Below are positions 8,711-17,310 of a DNA stretch of 64,000 nucleotides, piece after piece (position 1 is the first letter of the stretch; each line of letters starts with the position of its first letter). The position numbers were made by a program, and so were the translations under genes. Source of the stretch: Clostridium sp. 26_21 (GTDB lineage Bacteria > Bacillota > Clostridia > TANB77 > CAG-508); the NCBI GenBank assembly GCA_001915995.1, contig MNRO01000019.1, positions 1-64,000 of the forward strand, in the 5' to 3' direction. The notes beneath the pieces are model-generated. The model ran no database searches, was not told where the DNA came from, and saw only the letters and a program-made list of their open reading frames with translations.

Positions 8711-9947
8711 AAACTATTATTAATTTATGAGTATAATCCAAATTTGCTTTTGATTCATATTCATAGCCTAAAGTATAAACATTAGAAGCCCAAATATCTT
8801 TTTGAAGTAAATTTTTCAAATTTTTATTAGAAGAATCATCCATAAACTTTTTAGGAGAAGTAATTAAATTCAATTTTGGATTTCTTCTTGAAGCTTCACT
8901 AATAATTTTTTTTCCATTTTCATTAAAGCCTAAAATTCTTATATATGGTGTAATCTTTTTTGAAAGTTGCATATCTTCTTTTGTAATTCCTAAAATAGCA
9001 TATAAAAAGATTCTTTGAAGACGAGTTTTAGTATATCTTTTGGTATCAATTAAAGTTAATAATTCAACAACACTATTACATGAATTAGCAGCATTTTTTA
9101 TGGCATATTCTAATCCTTCAGAAACATCTGGTAAATTTGCAATTTCAGAAACAGACATTTTTCTTAAAGTATATAAAATTTCTTTATCAAAACAAGATAA
9201 ATTTTTCACACAGTTTCCTTTTTTTAAACAATCTTCTAATAAATAGAAAGGATCTTCTGGCATATATTTTTGTAAATTGTCAATATTACTAGATATACAA
9301 GCTGAACGAATTGCAGATCCACTTGCAAAACGTGAAGAAGATGTAAATATATTATTATTATGGTCTGATTCATGTCTTTTTATGGTAATTGGTTGTATTG
9401 TAGAATTTTGTTTTTTCAAAGATTTTAAATATTCAATTCCTAAAATATTATTTGGAGAAGAAAGGATATTAGCAAATCTTCTCATATTAGCTAAATACAT
9501 AAGTAAAGCTTTTTCTCTGGCTTTTGGATAAGAAATTCCAGTGGAAAGTTCGTGTGAAAGTAGAGTACGATAAGCTTTTGGTTCTTCTATGAGAACTTGT
9601 ACAATATCATCTAATATAGTAATATCTCCACATTCACTTCCAAAAGTTAGGTAATCTACAATATCAAGAGAATTTAATATTTTTATTGCTCCATATGCAA
9701 AATTTTCAGCACTAGAAATTGAATATATAGTTGGTAATTCTAATACTAAGTCAACTCCACATTTTAAAGCCATTTCAGTTTTTGTCCATTTACTAACAAT
9801 AGAAGGTTCACCTCTTTGAGTAAAATTGCCTGAAATAACAGCAACAGAATAATCTGAATTTGTAATTTTTTTTGATTCATTTAAATGAAATAAGTGACCA
9901 TTATGGAATGGATTGTATTCACAAATTATTCCTAGTACATTGCTCAT
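8709..9947 (-). CDS. tmcAL: tRNA(Met) cytidine acetate ligase TmcAL (YlbM family)
   Basis: TmcAL activates acetate with ATP and forms N4-acetylcytidine at the wobble base of elongator tRNA-Met. The protein begins MSNVLGIICEYNPFHNGH with the nucleotidyltransferase HxGH motif; AVISGNFTQRGEPSI and FGSECGD follow, and SSRFASGSAIR lies near the middle. Length is 412 residues. I chose the ATG at 9947, which has AGAAAGGAA upstream; an ORF extension to 10031 has no binding site and is rich in atypical hydrophobic residues. Confidence 0.93.
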   Translation of the reverse strand: MSNVLGIICEYNPFHNGHLFHLNESKKITNSDYSVAVISGNFTQRGEPSIVSKWTKTEMALKCGVDLVLELPTIYSISSAENFAYGAIKILNSLDIVDYLTFGSECGDITILDDIVQVLIEEPKAYRTLLSHELSTGISYPKAREKALLMYLANMRRFANILSSPNNILGIEYLKSLKKQNSTIQPITIKRHESDHNNNIFTSSSRFASGSAIRSACISSNIDNLQKYMPEDPFYLLEDCLKKGNCVKNLSCFDKEILYTLRKMSVSEIANLPDVSEGLEYAIKNAANSCNSVVELLTLIDTKRYTKTRLQRIFLYAILGITKEDMQLSKKITPYIRILGFNENGKKIISEASRRNPKLNLITSPKKFMDDSSNKNLKNLLQKDIWASNVYTLGYEYESKANLDYTHKLIIV

Positions 9948-10120
9948 AATAAAAATTCCTTTCTTAAAACTTCTATTGTAATTTTTAAAAATTATTGATA
10001 TAATCTTATCACAAAAAAGATATATATACAAGAAGATTTTATTAATTTGTAAGTGAAAACAAAAGTTAGATAAAATATTTTTGAAAAATAATTTATATTA
10101 TTTGAAGGGATGAGATAAAA

Positions 10121-10558
10121 ATGGAAGAAAAAGTTATTATATATACAGATGGTGCTTGTTCAGGGAATCCAGGACCAGGAGGATGGGGAGCAATTTTAAT
10201 GTACAAAGATGTAAAAAAAGAAATATCTGGAGGAAAAAAAGATACAACTAATAATATAATGGAAGTTACAGCTGTAATAGAAGCATTAAAATGCCTAAAA
10301 GTAAAAAGTGATGTACAAGTATATAGTGATAGTGCATATACAGTAAATGCATTTAATCAAAAATGGATATATGGATGGATAAAAAAAGGTTGGAAAACAG
10401 CAGGTGGAGATCCTGTAAAAAATAAAGAATTATGGCAAGAATTATATAGTTTGACCCAAAAACATAATGTGGAATTTATAAAAGTAAAAGGACATGCTGA
10501 TAATGAATACAATAATAGATGTGATGAATTAGCAAGAAATGCGATAAAATCATTATAA
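10121..10558 (+). CDS. rnhA: Ribonuclease HI
   Basis: It cleaves the RNA strand of RNA-DNA hybrids. The 145 residues contain the four metal-binding acids Asp10 ([18 protein letters not shown]), Glu48 (NIMEVTA), Asp70 (VYSDSAY) and Asp135 (CDELA), together with the His in [12 protein letters not shown]. There is no N-terminal hybrid-binding domain. Start chosen at the ATG after GAAGGGATGAG. Secure identification. Confidence 0.97.
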   Translation: MEEKVIIYTDGACSGNPGPGGWGAILMYKDVKKEISGGKKDTTNNIMEVTAVIEALKCLKVKSDVQVYSDSAYTVNAFNQKWIYGWIKKGWKTAGGDPVKNKELWQELYSLTQKHNVEFIKVKGHADNEYNNRCDELARNAIKSL

Positions 10559-10623
10559 AAGAAAGTATAATAAATTTAATTTCTGGAAATAATAACAAAA
10601 ACATTAAAGAGAGGAAAATTGTT

Positions 10624-11298
10624 ATGAAAAAAAGAATTATATTTATTATACTTTTATTAAGTTTTGTAGTAACTTTTGATGTTATATTAATGAGTTGGAA
10701 TTCAGAAGTTGAAGCATTATCAAAATATGGTTCAAGAGGAACTGAAGTAAAGACAATACAAGAGAAACTAAAAAGGTGGGGATATTATAGTGGTTCTGTA
10801 GATGGAATATATGGAAGTCAAACAGTTTCAGCTGTAAAGAAATTTCAAAAGAAAAATGGATTAACTGTTGATGGAATTGCAGGAACACAAACACTTAAAG
10901 CAATGGGAATAACATCTAGTTCATCATCATCATCTTCTTCAAATAATTCATCAAATGTAAATTTATTAGCGAGAGTTGTTTATGGAGAAGCAAGAGGAGA
11001 ACCATATACAGGACAAGTTGCAGTAGCAGCAGTAGTTCTTAATAGAGTAAAAAGTAGTAAATTTCCAAATACAATATCAGGAGTAGTATATCAAAGTGGT
11101 GCATTTGATGCAGTATCAGATGGACAAATAAATATGACACCAGATGAAACTGCAAAAAAAGCAGCACAAGATGCATTGAATGGATGGGATCCATCATATG
11201 GTGCGATATATTATTTCAATCCAAATACAGCTACAAATAAATGGATATGGTCAAGACCTATGACAGTAACAATAGGAAAACATAGATTTTGTAAGTGA
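10624..11298 (+). CDS. sleB: Spore cortex-lytic enzyme SleB-like cell-wall hydrolase
   Basis: A secreted hydrolase that opens spore cortex peptidoglycan at germination. It has an N-terminal signal segment (residues 1-32), a peptidoglycan-binding domain (about 35-93, with RGTEVKTIQEKL and VDGIYGSQT), a serine/asparagine linker, and a Hydrolase_2 catalytic domain (about 113-224) with VVYGEARGEPYTGQVAVAAVVLNR (shown here in part) and the SGAFDAVSDG block. The size matches SleB. GAGAGGAAA precedes the start. No ypeB partner is adjacent. It could be another SleB/CwlJ-family vegetative hydrolase, but the domain order favours SleB. Confidence 0.88.
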   Translation: MKKRIIFIILLLSFVVTFDVILMSWNSEVEALSKYGSRGTEVKTIQEKLKRWGYYSGSVDGIYGSQTVSAVKKFQKKNGLTVDGIAGTQTLKAMGITSSSSSSSSSNNSSNVNLLARVVYGEARGEPYTGQVAVAAVVLNRVKSSKFPNTISGVVYQSGAFDAVSDGQINMTPDETAKKAAQDALNGWDPSYGAIYYFNPNTATNKWIWSRPMTVTIGKHRFCK

Positions 11299-11321
11299 TA
11301 TTCCAAAAAATGTAAAAATAG

Positions 11322-11350
11322 TTGACAGTAATAAAAAAAAGTGATATAAT
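11322..11350 (+). promoter_or_regulatory. Consensus sigma-A promoter of the 11421 gene
   Basis: TTGACA at 11322-11327 and TATAAT at 11345-11350 with a 17-bp spacer: both hexamers are perfect. The leader contains an ATTGTT/AACAAT inverted repeat around 11354-11380. Confidence 0.85.
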
Positions 11351-11420
11351 GGAATTGTTTGAGTCAAGGCTTGAACAATGTACGAATATCCACAAGTGAA
11401 TACAATATGGAGGCAGAACT

Positions 11421-11741
11421 ATGGCTGAAGTAAAAGAAACGAAACTTTTTATCTTCTTAGATAAGGAAGATATCAAGCGGATGGAAGGAACAATCAAATT
11501 TGATGGAGACCTTGTTAGATTGAGCTCTGATGGGGACATTGAGTTTGTCAGAGCCGAAAATAATGCTGCAGTTGGCAGAGGTTGTGGACTTGATGAAAGA
11601 AACAAGAAACTGGCTGATATTATTAAGGCTGGTCAGAATGTTCAGATTCAAGTCTATAAAAAAGGAGGATTTGTTCCTATTGATGTCACCGCAAGTGATG
11701 GCATGTTAGATCTCAGAAAAATCGTAAAGAAAGCTAAGTAA
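11421..11741 (+). CDS. Hypothetical protein, 106 aa, balanced codon use
   Basis: I do not recognise the family. The protein is soluble and begins MAEVKETKLFIFLDKEDIKRMEG; no signal peptide or membrane helix is seen. Codon use is unlike the neighbours: many G- or C-ending codons (GTC, CTC, GAC, CTG) and one CGG arginine codon at 11478. It has its own perfect promoter, a GGAGG site and a strong terminator, so it is a free-standing transcription unit between sleB and a convergent phage-like gene. The same pattern recurs at 14157, 33888, 35287, 41320 and 55341. Recent acquisition is likely. Confidence 0.8.
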   Translation: MAEVKETKLFIFLDKEDIKRMEGTIKFDGDLVRLSSDGDIEFVRAENNAAVGRGCGLDERNKKLADIIKAGQNVQIQVYKKGGFVPIDVTASDGMLDLRKIVKKAK

Positions 11742-11746
11742 GCCAG

Positions 11747-11797
11747 TTAAAAGTGAGTAAGAAAGTGTAATGACACATTCTTACTCACTTTTAATTT
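11747..11797. terminator. Strong terminator after the 11421 gene
   Basis: A long stem of about 20 bp: TTAAAAGTGAGTAAG (11747-11761) pairs with CTTACTCACTTTTAA (11779-11793), with one mismatch further inside. It probably also ends the convergent gene at 11796. Confidence 0.85.
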
Positions 11798-12146
11798 AAA
11801 TTTCTGTAATTTTCATATTATATTTATCTTCAAAAACTTTCTTTTTAGTAATATATTCTTTTGTTCTAACACCTTTAACATCAATAACATCATAAGAATT
11901 ATCAGTATTAAAAACAATAAAATCAGCTTTATATTTTAAACCAGGTGCAAGCATAAAAGTAGGTTGTAAGCAAAAACCATTAATCTCTTTTGCCTGTAAT
12001 TTCAATTTTAATTCACAATAATAATCAGCTTCTTTTTTACTATCAAAAGTGTGACCATCAATAGAAGTCTTATTTGCTCTATATTTACTTTTTTTTATTT
12101 TATTATTAGCAAAGTTTTTATAATCTTCAACACTCCAATGTTCCAT
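11796..12146 (-). CDS. DUF1064 family protein (phage-type nuclease-like)
   Basis: A 116-residue protein resembling the DUF1064 family found in phage replication and recombination modules. Visible family features are KSKYRANKTSIDGHTFDSKKEADYY (in part: KYRANKTSIDG, SKKEADYY), YKADFIVF and DVIDVKGVRTKEY, which together look like a PD-(D/E)xK nuclease core (Glu in KKEAD, Asp in KADF, then DVKG). GGAG lies nine bases before the ATG. It stands alone and convergent to the 11421 gene, so it is probably a phage remnant. Codon use is ordinary AT-rich. Confidence 0.75.
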   Translation of the reverse strand: MEHWSVEDYKNFANNKIKKSKYRANKTSIDGHTFDSKKEADYYCELKLKLQAKEINGFCLQPTFMLAPGLKYKADFIVFNTDNSYDVIDVKGVRTKEYITKKKVFEDKYNMKITEI

Positions 12147-12261
12147 TTTATCTCCAATCTGTAAAAATAATATCTTTAAAATTATATATTAAAATAGAAA
12201 GAAATTCAATAAAAATAAAAAAAACTTGTCGAAATATTTTACTGAAAGTATAGTCAGTTTA

Positions 12262-12289
12262 TTGACAAAGATATATCAAATATGATAAT
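12262..12289 (+). promoter_or_regulatory. Likely promoter of the acyl-CoA ligase
   Basis: TTGACA at 12262-12267 and GATAAT at 12284-12289 with a 16-bp spacer. Confidence 0.55.
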
Positions 12290-12340
12290 CTGGTATTGAA
12301 AACTAGATTAATTTTTGGTTTAATGAAAGGAAGAATAAAT

Positions 12341-14059
12341 ATGGAAAGATATTTTGAATCAGTAAACTGTAAAAATATAAAAGAAATAGTATATAATTCA
12401 GCAAAAAAATTTGCTGAAAATGTAGCATTTGTAATAAAACATAAAAATGAAAAAAAAGAAGTAAGTTATGAAAGCATAACATATAAAAAATTATTACAAG
12501 ATGTTAATGAATTTGGAACAAAATTATATGATATGGGATTAAAAAACAAAAGAGTAGCGATTGTTGGAAGAAACAGATATGAATGGGTAGTAGCACATTT
12601 ATCAAATCTATTAGGAGGAATTGTTTCAATACCATTAGACAAAGAATTGCAAGTTGATGAGTTAGAAAGTTGTTTAGAAAGAAGTAAAGCAGATGTTATA
12701 GTATTTGATGAAAAATACATTGACAATATAGAAAAAATAAAACAAAATGGAAAAACAAATTTACAAGAATATGTTTGCATGACAGAACAAGAAGGATATA
12801 AAAATTTCTGGACATTAAAAAAAGAAGGTGCAGAAATATTAAAAAATGGAAACAATGAATATGTAAATTGTGAAATAGACAATGATAAAATGGCAATATT
12901 ATTATTCACATCTGGAACAACATCAAAATCAAAAGCTGTAATGTTGTCAAACACAAATATAGCATCAAATGTTTATGCAATGTTATTGGTTGAAGATATG
13001 AGACCAACAGATAACAATTTAGCATTTTTACCATTTCATCATATATTTGGATCAACATGTATGATAGTAATGATTGCAATTGGGGCAAAAACAGCATTTC
13101 CAGATGGATTAAGATATGTAGCACAAAATTTAAAAGAATATCAAATATCTCTATTTGTAGGAGTTCCATTATTAGTTGAAGCAATTTATAAAAATATAGA
13201 AAAAGAAATAGAGAAAAAAGGAAAAACAAAACTTATAAATAATGCAAAAAAATTAAGTAATTGTTTATTAAAACTACATATTGATGTTAGGAGAAAACTA
13301 TTTAAAGATGTAATAGATGCACTTGGTGGAAGAATGAGATTTATAATTTCAGGAGGAGCACCATTAGACAAGAAAGTTGCACAAGGATTTAATGAATTAG
13401 GAATTGAAGTTGTTCAAGGATATGGGCTAACAGAAACATCACCAGTTATATCTGCTGAAAATGCAAAAAAGAAAAGATATGGTTCAATAGGTTTTCCTAT
13501 GGAAAATGTAGAAGTTGAAATAATAAATAAAGATGAAAATGGAATTGGAGAAATACGTGTAAAAGGACCTAATGTAATGTTAGGATATTATGAAAATGAA
13601 GAAGCAACTAAAAAAGTTATGGAAGATGGATGGTTTTATACAGGAGATTTAGCATATAAAGATAAAGATGGATTTATCTTTTTAACAGGACGTCAAAAAG
13701 ATATGATAGTTTTAAAAAATGGTAAAAAAGTATTTCCAGAAGAACTAGAAACATTAATTAATAGATTAGATTTAGTAAAAGAATGCATTGTTTATGGAAT
13801 GCCAGATGAAAAAGATAAAAATGATTTAAAACTATCAGTAAAAATTGTTTATGATAAGAAAATAGCTGAAGAAAAATATTCAGGAAAGTCAGAAGGAGAA
13901 TTATATCAAATTTTATGGGAGAAAGTAAAAGAAATCAATAAAACATTCCCACCATATAAATATATAAAAAATATGATTTTAACAGATGAAGAATTAATAA
14001 AAACAACAACTCAAAAAGTAAAAAGAAATGAAGAAATAAAAAGAATACTTGGAAAATAA
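12341..14059 (+). CDS. AMP-dependent acyl-CoA synthetase (long-chain fatty acid-CoA ligase type)
   Basis: It activates a carboxylic acid as acyl-AMP and transfers it to CoA or another thiol. Visible ANL-superfamily motifs are the P-loop LLFTSGTTSKSKAVMLSN, GYGLTETSP, YTGDLAYKDKDGF, and LTGRQKDMIVLKNGKKVFP with the EELE that follows. The C-terminal lysine region (TTTQKVKRNEEI) is present. Length is 572 residues from the ATG at 12341, which has GAAAGGAAG upstream; the ORF extension to 12296 is unsupported. Substrate length cannot be read from sequence. Monocistronic, with a hairpin at 14069. Confidence 0.9.
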   Translation: MERYFESVNCKNIKEIVYNSAKKFAENVAFVIKHKNEKKEVSYESITYKKLLQDVNEFGTKLYDMGLKNKRVAIVGRNRYEWVVAHLSNLLGGIVSIPLDKELQVDELESCLERSKADVIVFDEKYIDNIEKIKQNGKTNLQEYVCMTEQEGYKNFWTLKKEGAEILKNGNNEYVNCEIDNDKMAILLFTSGTTSKSKAVMLSNTNIASNVYAMLLVEDMRPTDNNLAFLPFHHIFGSTCMIVMIAIGAKTAFPDGLRYVAQNLKEYQISLFVGVPLLVEAIYKNIEKEIEKKGKTKLINNAKKLSNCLLKLHIDVRRKLFKDVIDALGGRMRFIISGGAPLDKKVAQGFNELGIEVVQGYGLTETSPVISAENAKKKRYGSIGFPMENVEVEIINKDENGIGEIRVKGPNVMLGYYENEEATKKVMEDGWFYTGDLAYKDKDGFIFLTGRQKDMIVLKNGKKVFPEELETLINRLDLVKECIVYGMPDEKDKNDLKLSVKIVYDKKIAEEKYSGKSEGELYQILWEKVKEINKTFPPYKYIKNMILTDEELIKTTTQKVKRNEEIKRILGK

Positions 14060-14068
14060 CCCTTAACT

Positions 14069-14100
14069 AATTGCAAGCTTTTATATAAGCTTGCAATTTT
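14069..14100 (+). terminator. Terminator after the acyl-CoA ligase
   Basis: AATTGCAAGCTT (14069-14080) pairs perfectly with AAGCTTGCAATT (14087-14098), then TTTT. Its right arm overlaps the -35 box of the next promoter. Confidence 0.85.
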
Positions 14101-14119
14101 ATGTAAAATATGATATAAA
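14091..14119 (+). promoter_or_regulatory. Likely promoter of the DUF84 gene
   Basis: TTGCAA at 14091-14096 and TATAAA at 14114-14119 with a 17-bp spacer. The -35 box lies inside the preceding terminator arm, so the two signals are packed together. Confidence 0.5.
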
Positions 14120-14156
14120 TTATATATACGAATGTAAAAAAACAAAGGAGTACAAG

Positions 14157-14669
14157 ATGTCAGAAGTATGTATTGAAATCGCAACAAAAAATCCTAGCAA
14201 AGTAAAAGCAATTACTGAAGTTTTTAAAATTTATTTTAAGAATGTATCAAGTAAGGGAACAGAAGTAATTTCTGGAGTGCCTGATCAACCAATCAATGAA
14301 GATGTTTTCAAAGGTGCTAAAAATCGGATTGAGTTTTTGAAGAAAAATTTAGAAGAACATAATTACGATTATTTGGTATCTTGTGAAGGTGGTCTCATTA
14401 ATATGTATGGAGGCTGGTACAATGTTCAGATTGTAACTATTGAGAACAAGCAAGGAGAACAGACTACAGGAATTAGTCAAGCATATCCTATTAGCGAAGA
14501 AAAAATCCCACAAATTGTTGAAAAAGGACTGGCTAAAGTTCTTGATACTGCATTTGACGGAAAAGGTGGAATGAGAGTTTTAACTCAGAATCAAAGAACA
14601 AGGGAGGATTTTATTAAAGAATCAACACTTATGGCATTAAGTGGTTTGTTGAATAACAAAACATGGTAA
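14157..14669 (+). CDS. DUF84 family inosine/xanthosine triphosphatase
   Basis: A YjjX-type house-cleaning NTPase that hydrolyses non-canonical purine nucleoside triphosphates such as ITP or XTP. Features: IATKNPSKVKAI at the N-terminus, the VPDQP block, GAKNR followed by the helix, and CEGGL(INMYGGWY). The 170-residue protein starts at the ATG at 14157, with AAAGGAG upstream. Codon use is balanced, including AGG and a CGG codon at 14325 that encodes the Arg of GAKNR, a conserved position, so CGG is read as arginine in this gene. It is a free-standing unit with its own promoter and terminator. Confidence 0.85.
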   Translation: MSEVCIEIATKNPSKVKAITEVFKIYFKNVSSKGTEVISGVPDQPINEDVFKGAKNRIEFLKKNLEEHNYDYLVSCEGGLINMYGGWYNVQIVTIENKQGEQTTGISQAYPISEEKIPQIVEKGLAKVLDTAFDGKGGMRVLTQNQRTREDFIKESTLMALSGLLNNKTW

Positions 14670-14673
14670 TAAT

Positions 14674-14709
14674 AAAAAGCAGAGGTTGAATTTTAACTTC
14701 TGCTTTTTG
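14674..14709 (+). terminator. Terminator after the DUF84 gene
   Basis: AAAAAGCAGAGGTT (14674-14687) pairs with AACTTCTGCTTTTT (14695-14708) with one G-U pair. Confidence 0.85.
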
Positions 14710-14803
14710 TTGTATGTATGACATATATAAACTTTACATAATTGTATTGAAAAAGGATATAAGATATGATAAAATATAGCTATTATAAAAAAGGAGAAAA
14801 AAG

Positions 14804-15424
14804 ATGAAAAATTTAGAAAAAGAATTAGAAGAATTTAAGAAATTCAAAAAAGATTTTAAATATGAAGTAAAAGAAGTTGAAGAAAAAGATGGAGTAGAAG
14901 TATATGAAGGCGAAAGTTTAATAGATGAAAATGGAAAAGAGAAAGGCGAAGGAGAAAATTGGATAAATGTAGGTTATAAACATTCAGGACCATATGCTAA
15001 AGTATTATCTAATTTATTTCCATACGAATTTGTTTTTAAAGGGAAAAAATTAAATAGTATAGAATCATTTTTCCAAGGAATAAAATTTAAAGATCCACAA
15101 TTACAAAATATAGTATTCACATATGGAGGGTTAGATTCGAATTATATACAAGCATGTAGTGAGTATAATTGGAAAGAAAATGGAATTGTATTTTGGCAAG
15201 GAAAAGAAATAGATAGATATAGTGAAAAATATGATGATTTAATAGATGAACTATATATATCAGCAATACAAAATCCATTATATAGAAATGTTTTGAAAAA
15301 TTGCACAAAAGAAATAATACATACAATGGGAAAAAAGGAAAAAAGTGAAACAACATTTACAAGATATGAATTTGAAAAACAATTAAATTGTTTAAAAGAA
15401 TTTTTAAAGAAAGAGAGTAATTAA
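14804..15424 (+). CDS. NADAR-like (YbiA/DUF1768) N-glycosidase candidate
   Basis: The region from residue 68 (VLSNLFPYEFVFKGKKLNS, then ESFFQGIKFKD) matches the NADAR signature 'SNF...sp.f...dG..f.s.EhyfQa.Kf', followed by W-rich and NPLYR-containing helices that resemble its C-terminal part. NADAR proteins remove ADP-ribose from nucleobases or hydrolyse N-glycosidic bonds of related compounds. The first 65 residues are a charged, glutamate-rich extension. The 206-residue protein starts after AAAAGGAG. Its stop is two bases before the next gene, a phosphoribosyltransferase, so the two are surely one operon. The family call is from motif resemblance only. Confidence 0.6.
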   Translation: MKNLEKELEEFKKFKKDFKYEVKEVEEKDGVEVYEGESLIDENGKEKGEGENWINVGYKHSGPYAKVLSNLFPYEFVFKGKKLNSIESFFQGIKFKDPQLQNIVFTYGGLDSNYIQACSEYNWKENGIVFWQGKEIDRYSEKYDDLIDELYISAIQNPLYRNVLKNCTKEIIHTMGKKEKSETTFTRYEFEKQLNCLKEFLKKESN

Positions 15425-15426
15425 GT

Positions 15427-16716
15427 ATGGTAGAAAAATTAAAGTTACAAGATTTTGATATATTAGGAATCCTTGAATTAAAAGACATTCAAGGAATAGA
15501 AAAATTTGTTACACCAATAAAAGATGAAGAAGGAAGAACCAAAAGCTATTTATCAAGATCAAAAGAATACTATAATGTAAAAACAATGTCTGAACTTGCA
15601 ATTTGTAGAGAAGAATTGCAACATTTATTAACAAGAGAATGTTCAAAAAGAAACTTTGTTATATTAGAAAACATGCTTAATTGCTCAGGAAAAGTGTATT
15701 TTAAAAATTTTGAAAAATATATAAAATATAAAGTACAAGGAAAAGATACAAGAAATCAATTAATTCAATTAATCCAAGCACAAAAATGTTTAGAAGAAGA
15801 TATGAGAAATATATTAACACTTTTACAAGGAAACAGTTGTATAGAAGTAGATCTTGATAATAGATTACCTGGTGGAGATAAAAATTCAGAACAAAGACCA
15901 ATAGAAATGGATAATAAAGCAATATTATATATGTTTGCAAAATCATTATCTCAAGCAAAAGACCCAGACAAAGTAGAAGTTGTAACACCTGGATATGGTG
16001 GAATATATATAGGACCAATGTTGAAAGCAATGTATGGTTATGATTATACAAATTTATTAAAAAGCAAATATGTAGAAGAAGCTGAAAAATTAGACCATGT
16101 AGATGTAAGAGAATTAACATCAAGTCAGAGACCTTTTGAAGAAGGAAAAAAAGTTTTATTATTAGATGATAATGTAGGAACTGGTGCAACTTTAAAAGAA
16201 ACAAAGGAAACTTTAGAAAAAGCTGGAGTAAATAATATAAAAATGGGAGCAGTACAATTTAATTGGAGGAACTATTATAGAGTATCAGTTGGTGACAAAA
16301 AAGATATAGACAGATTTGAAACAAATGACTTTGATATTATAACACCAATAAATTATGCTGGTCATAAATTATATAAAAATGCAATATATTTGTTACTTTC
16401 ATCAGGAGATGAATATATAAAATATCTAGAATCAAAAGCATATAGAAAAGAATTTTGTGATTTACAAGGAGCTGTAAGAAGAGGAATTTTATGTGCAAGA
16501 CCAACAGGATTAGAATTAGACCCAGAACATAAAACACCAAATCAAACAAATCTTGCAGAAGACTGTGTAATACTTGAAAAATATCAAAACTCACCAAGAA
16601 CAATACAAAATAAATTTGCTAGAAATCTAATAGATAGAATCATTGATGAAACAGAACAACTTGGAAAAAATTTAGAGACACCAAAATCAAAAGAAAATCT
16701 TCATGATGAACAGTAA
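15427..16716 (+). CDS. Phosphoribosyltransferase-domain protein, 429 aa
   Basis: The PRPP-binding loop KVLLLDDNVGTGATLKET is clear at about residues 240-257, the hallmark of type I phosphoribosyltransferases. The first 235 residues are helical and of unknown function; the last 150 contain KNAIYLLLSSGDEY and RRGILCARPTGLELDP. This is larger than nucleobase salvage enzymes (about 180 aa), so the enzyme has extra domains and an unknown substrate. It is translationally close-coupled to the upstream NADAR-like gene. Possible roles: salvage of a base or nicotinamide released by the partner, or nucleotide modification. Function not assigned. Confidence 0.7.
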   Translation: MVEKLKLQDFDILGILELKDIQGIEKFVTPIKDEEGRTKSYLSRSKEYYNVKTMSELAICREELQHLLTRECSKRNFVILENMLNCSGKVYFKNFEKYIKYKVQGKDTRNQLIQLIQAQKCLEEDMRNILTLLQGNSCIEVDLDNRLPGGDKNSEQRPIEMDNKAILYMFAKSLSQAKDPDKVEVVTPGYGGIYIGPMLKAMYGYDYTNLLKSKYVEEAEKLDHVDVRELTSSQRPFEEGKKVLLLDDNVGTGATLKETKETLEKAGVNNIKMGAVQFNWRNYYRVSVGDKKDIDRFETNDFDIITPINYAGHKLYKNAIYLLLSSGDEYIKYLESKAYRKEFCDLQGAVRRGILCARPTGLELDPEHKTPNQTNLAEDCVILEKYQNSPRTIQNKFARNLIDRIIDETEQLGKNLETPKSKENLHDEQ

Positions 16717-16777
16717 AAGTATTGCAACTTTACGAATATTGTTATATAATTTGAAAAAAAGTACAAGGAGAAAAAAA

Positions 16778-17290
16778 TTGATACTATATCCAAAAGCACA
16801 TTTTAACAATGTAAAAGAAATATCAATAGAATTTTTAGAAAAAAATAATATAAAAGCATTAATATTAGATGTAGATAATACATTAATAGATTATGATAGA
16901 AATATGCCTGATGGAATTGTAGAATGGGTAGAACAACTAAAAAATAATGGAATAAAATTTTATATTGTATCAAATACAAATAAAAAAGACAAAGTAGAGC
17001 AAGTATCACAAAAACTAAAAATAAAATATAATTATTTTGCAAAAAAACCATTAAAAACAGGATTATTAAAGGCACAAAAAGAATTACAAGAAAAGCCGGA
17101 AAATGTTGCAGTAGTGGGAGATCAAATCTTTACAGATGTATTAGGCGGAAATAGATGCAAAATGTTTACAATCTTGATAGAACCAATAGCAGAAAAAGAT
17201 ATATGGTTAACAAAAATAAAAAGACCAATAGAAATATTTATAAAGAAAAAATATTTTAAGAAAATAAACAAAGGAGGAGATATGGATTAA
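16778..17290 (+). CDS. yqeG: YqeG family HAD-type phosphatase
   Basis: A 170-residue HAD phosphatase of the YqeG group. Motif I is LILDVDNTLIDYD, motif II the Ser/Thr in IVSNTN, and motif IV VVGDQIFTDVLGGN. I chose the TTG at 16778, with AAGGAG eight bases upstream; this gives a protein of normal YqeG length beginning ILYPKAHFNNV. The longer ORF from 16703 overlaps the phosphoribosyltransferase and lacks a binding site. The cellular substrate of YqeG is not established. Confidence 0.9.
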   Translation: MILYPKAHFNNVKEISIEFLEKNNIKALILDVDNTLIDYDRNMPDGIVEWVEQLKNNGIKFYIVSNTNKKDKVEQVSQKLKIKYNYFAKKPLKTGLLKAQKELQEKPENVAVVGDQIFTDVLGGNRCKMFTILIEPIAEKDIWLTKIKRPIEIFIKKKYFKKINKGGDMD

Positions 17291-17310
17291 AATAATCCAT
17301 ACAAGGAAAA

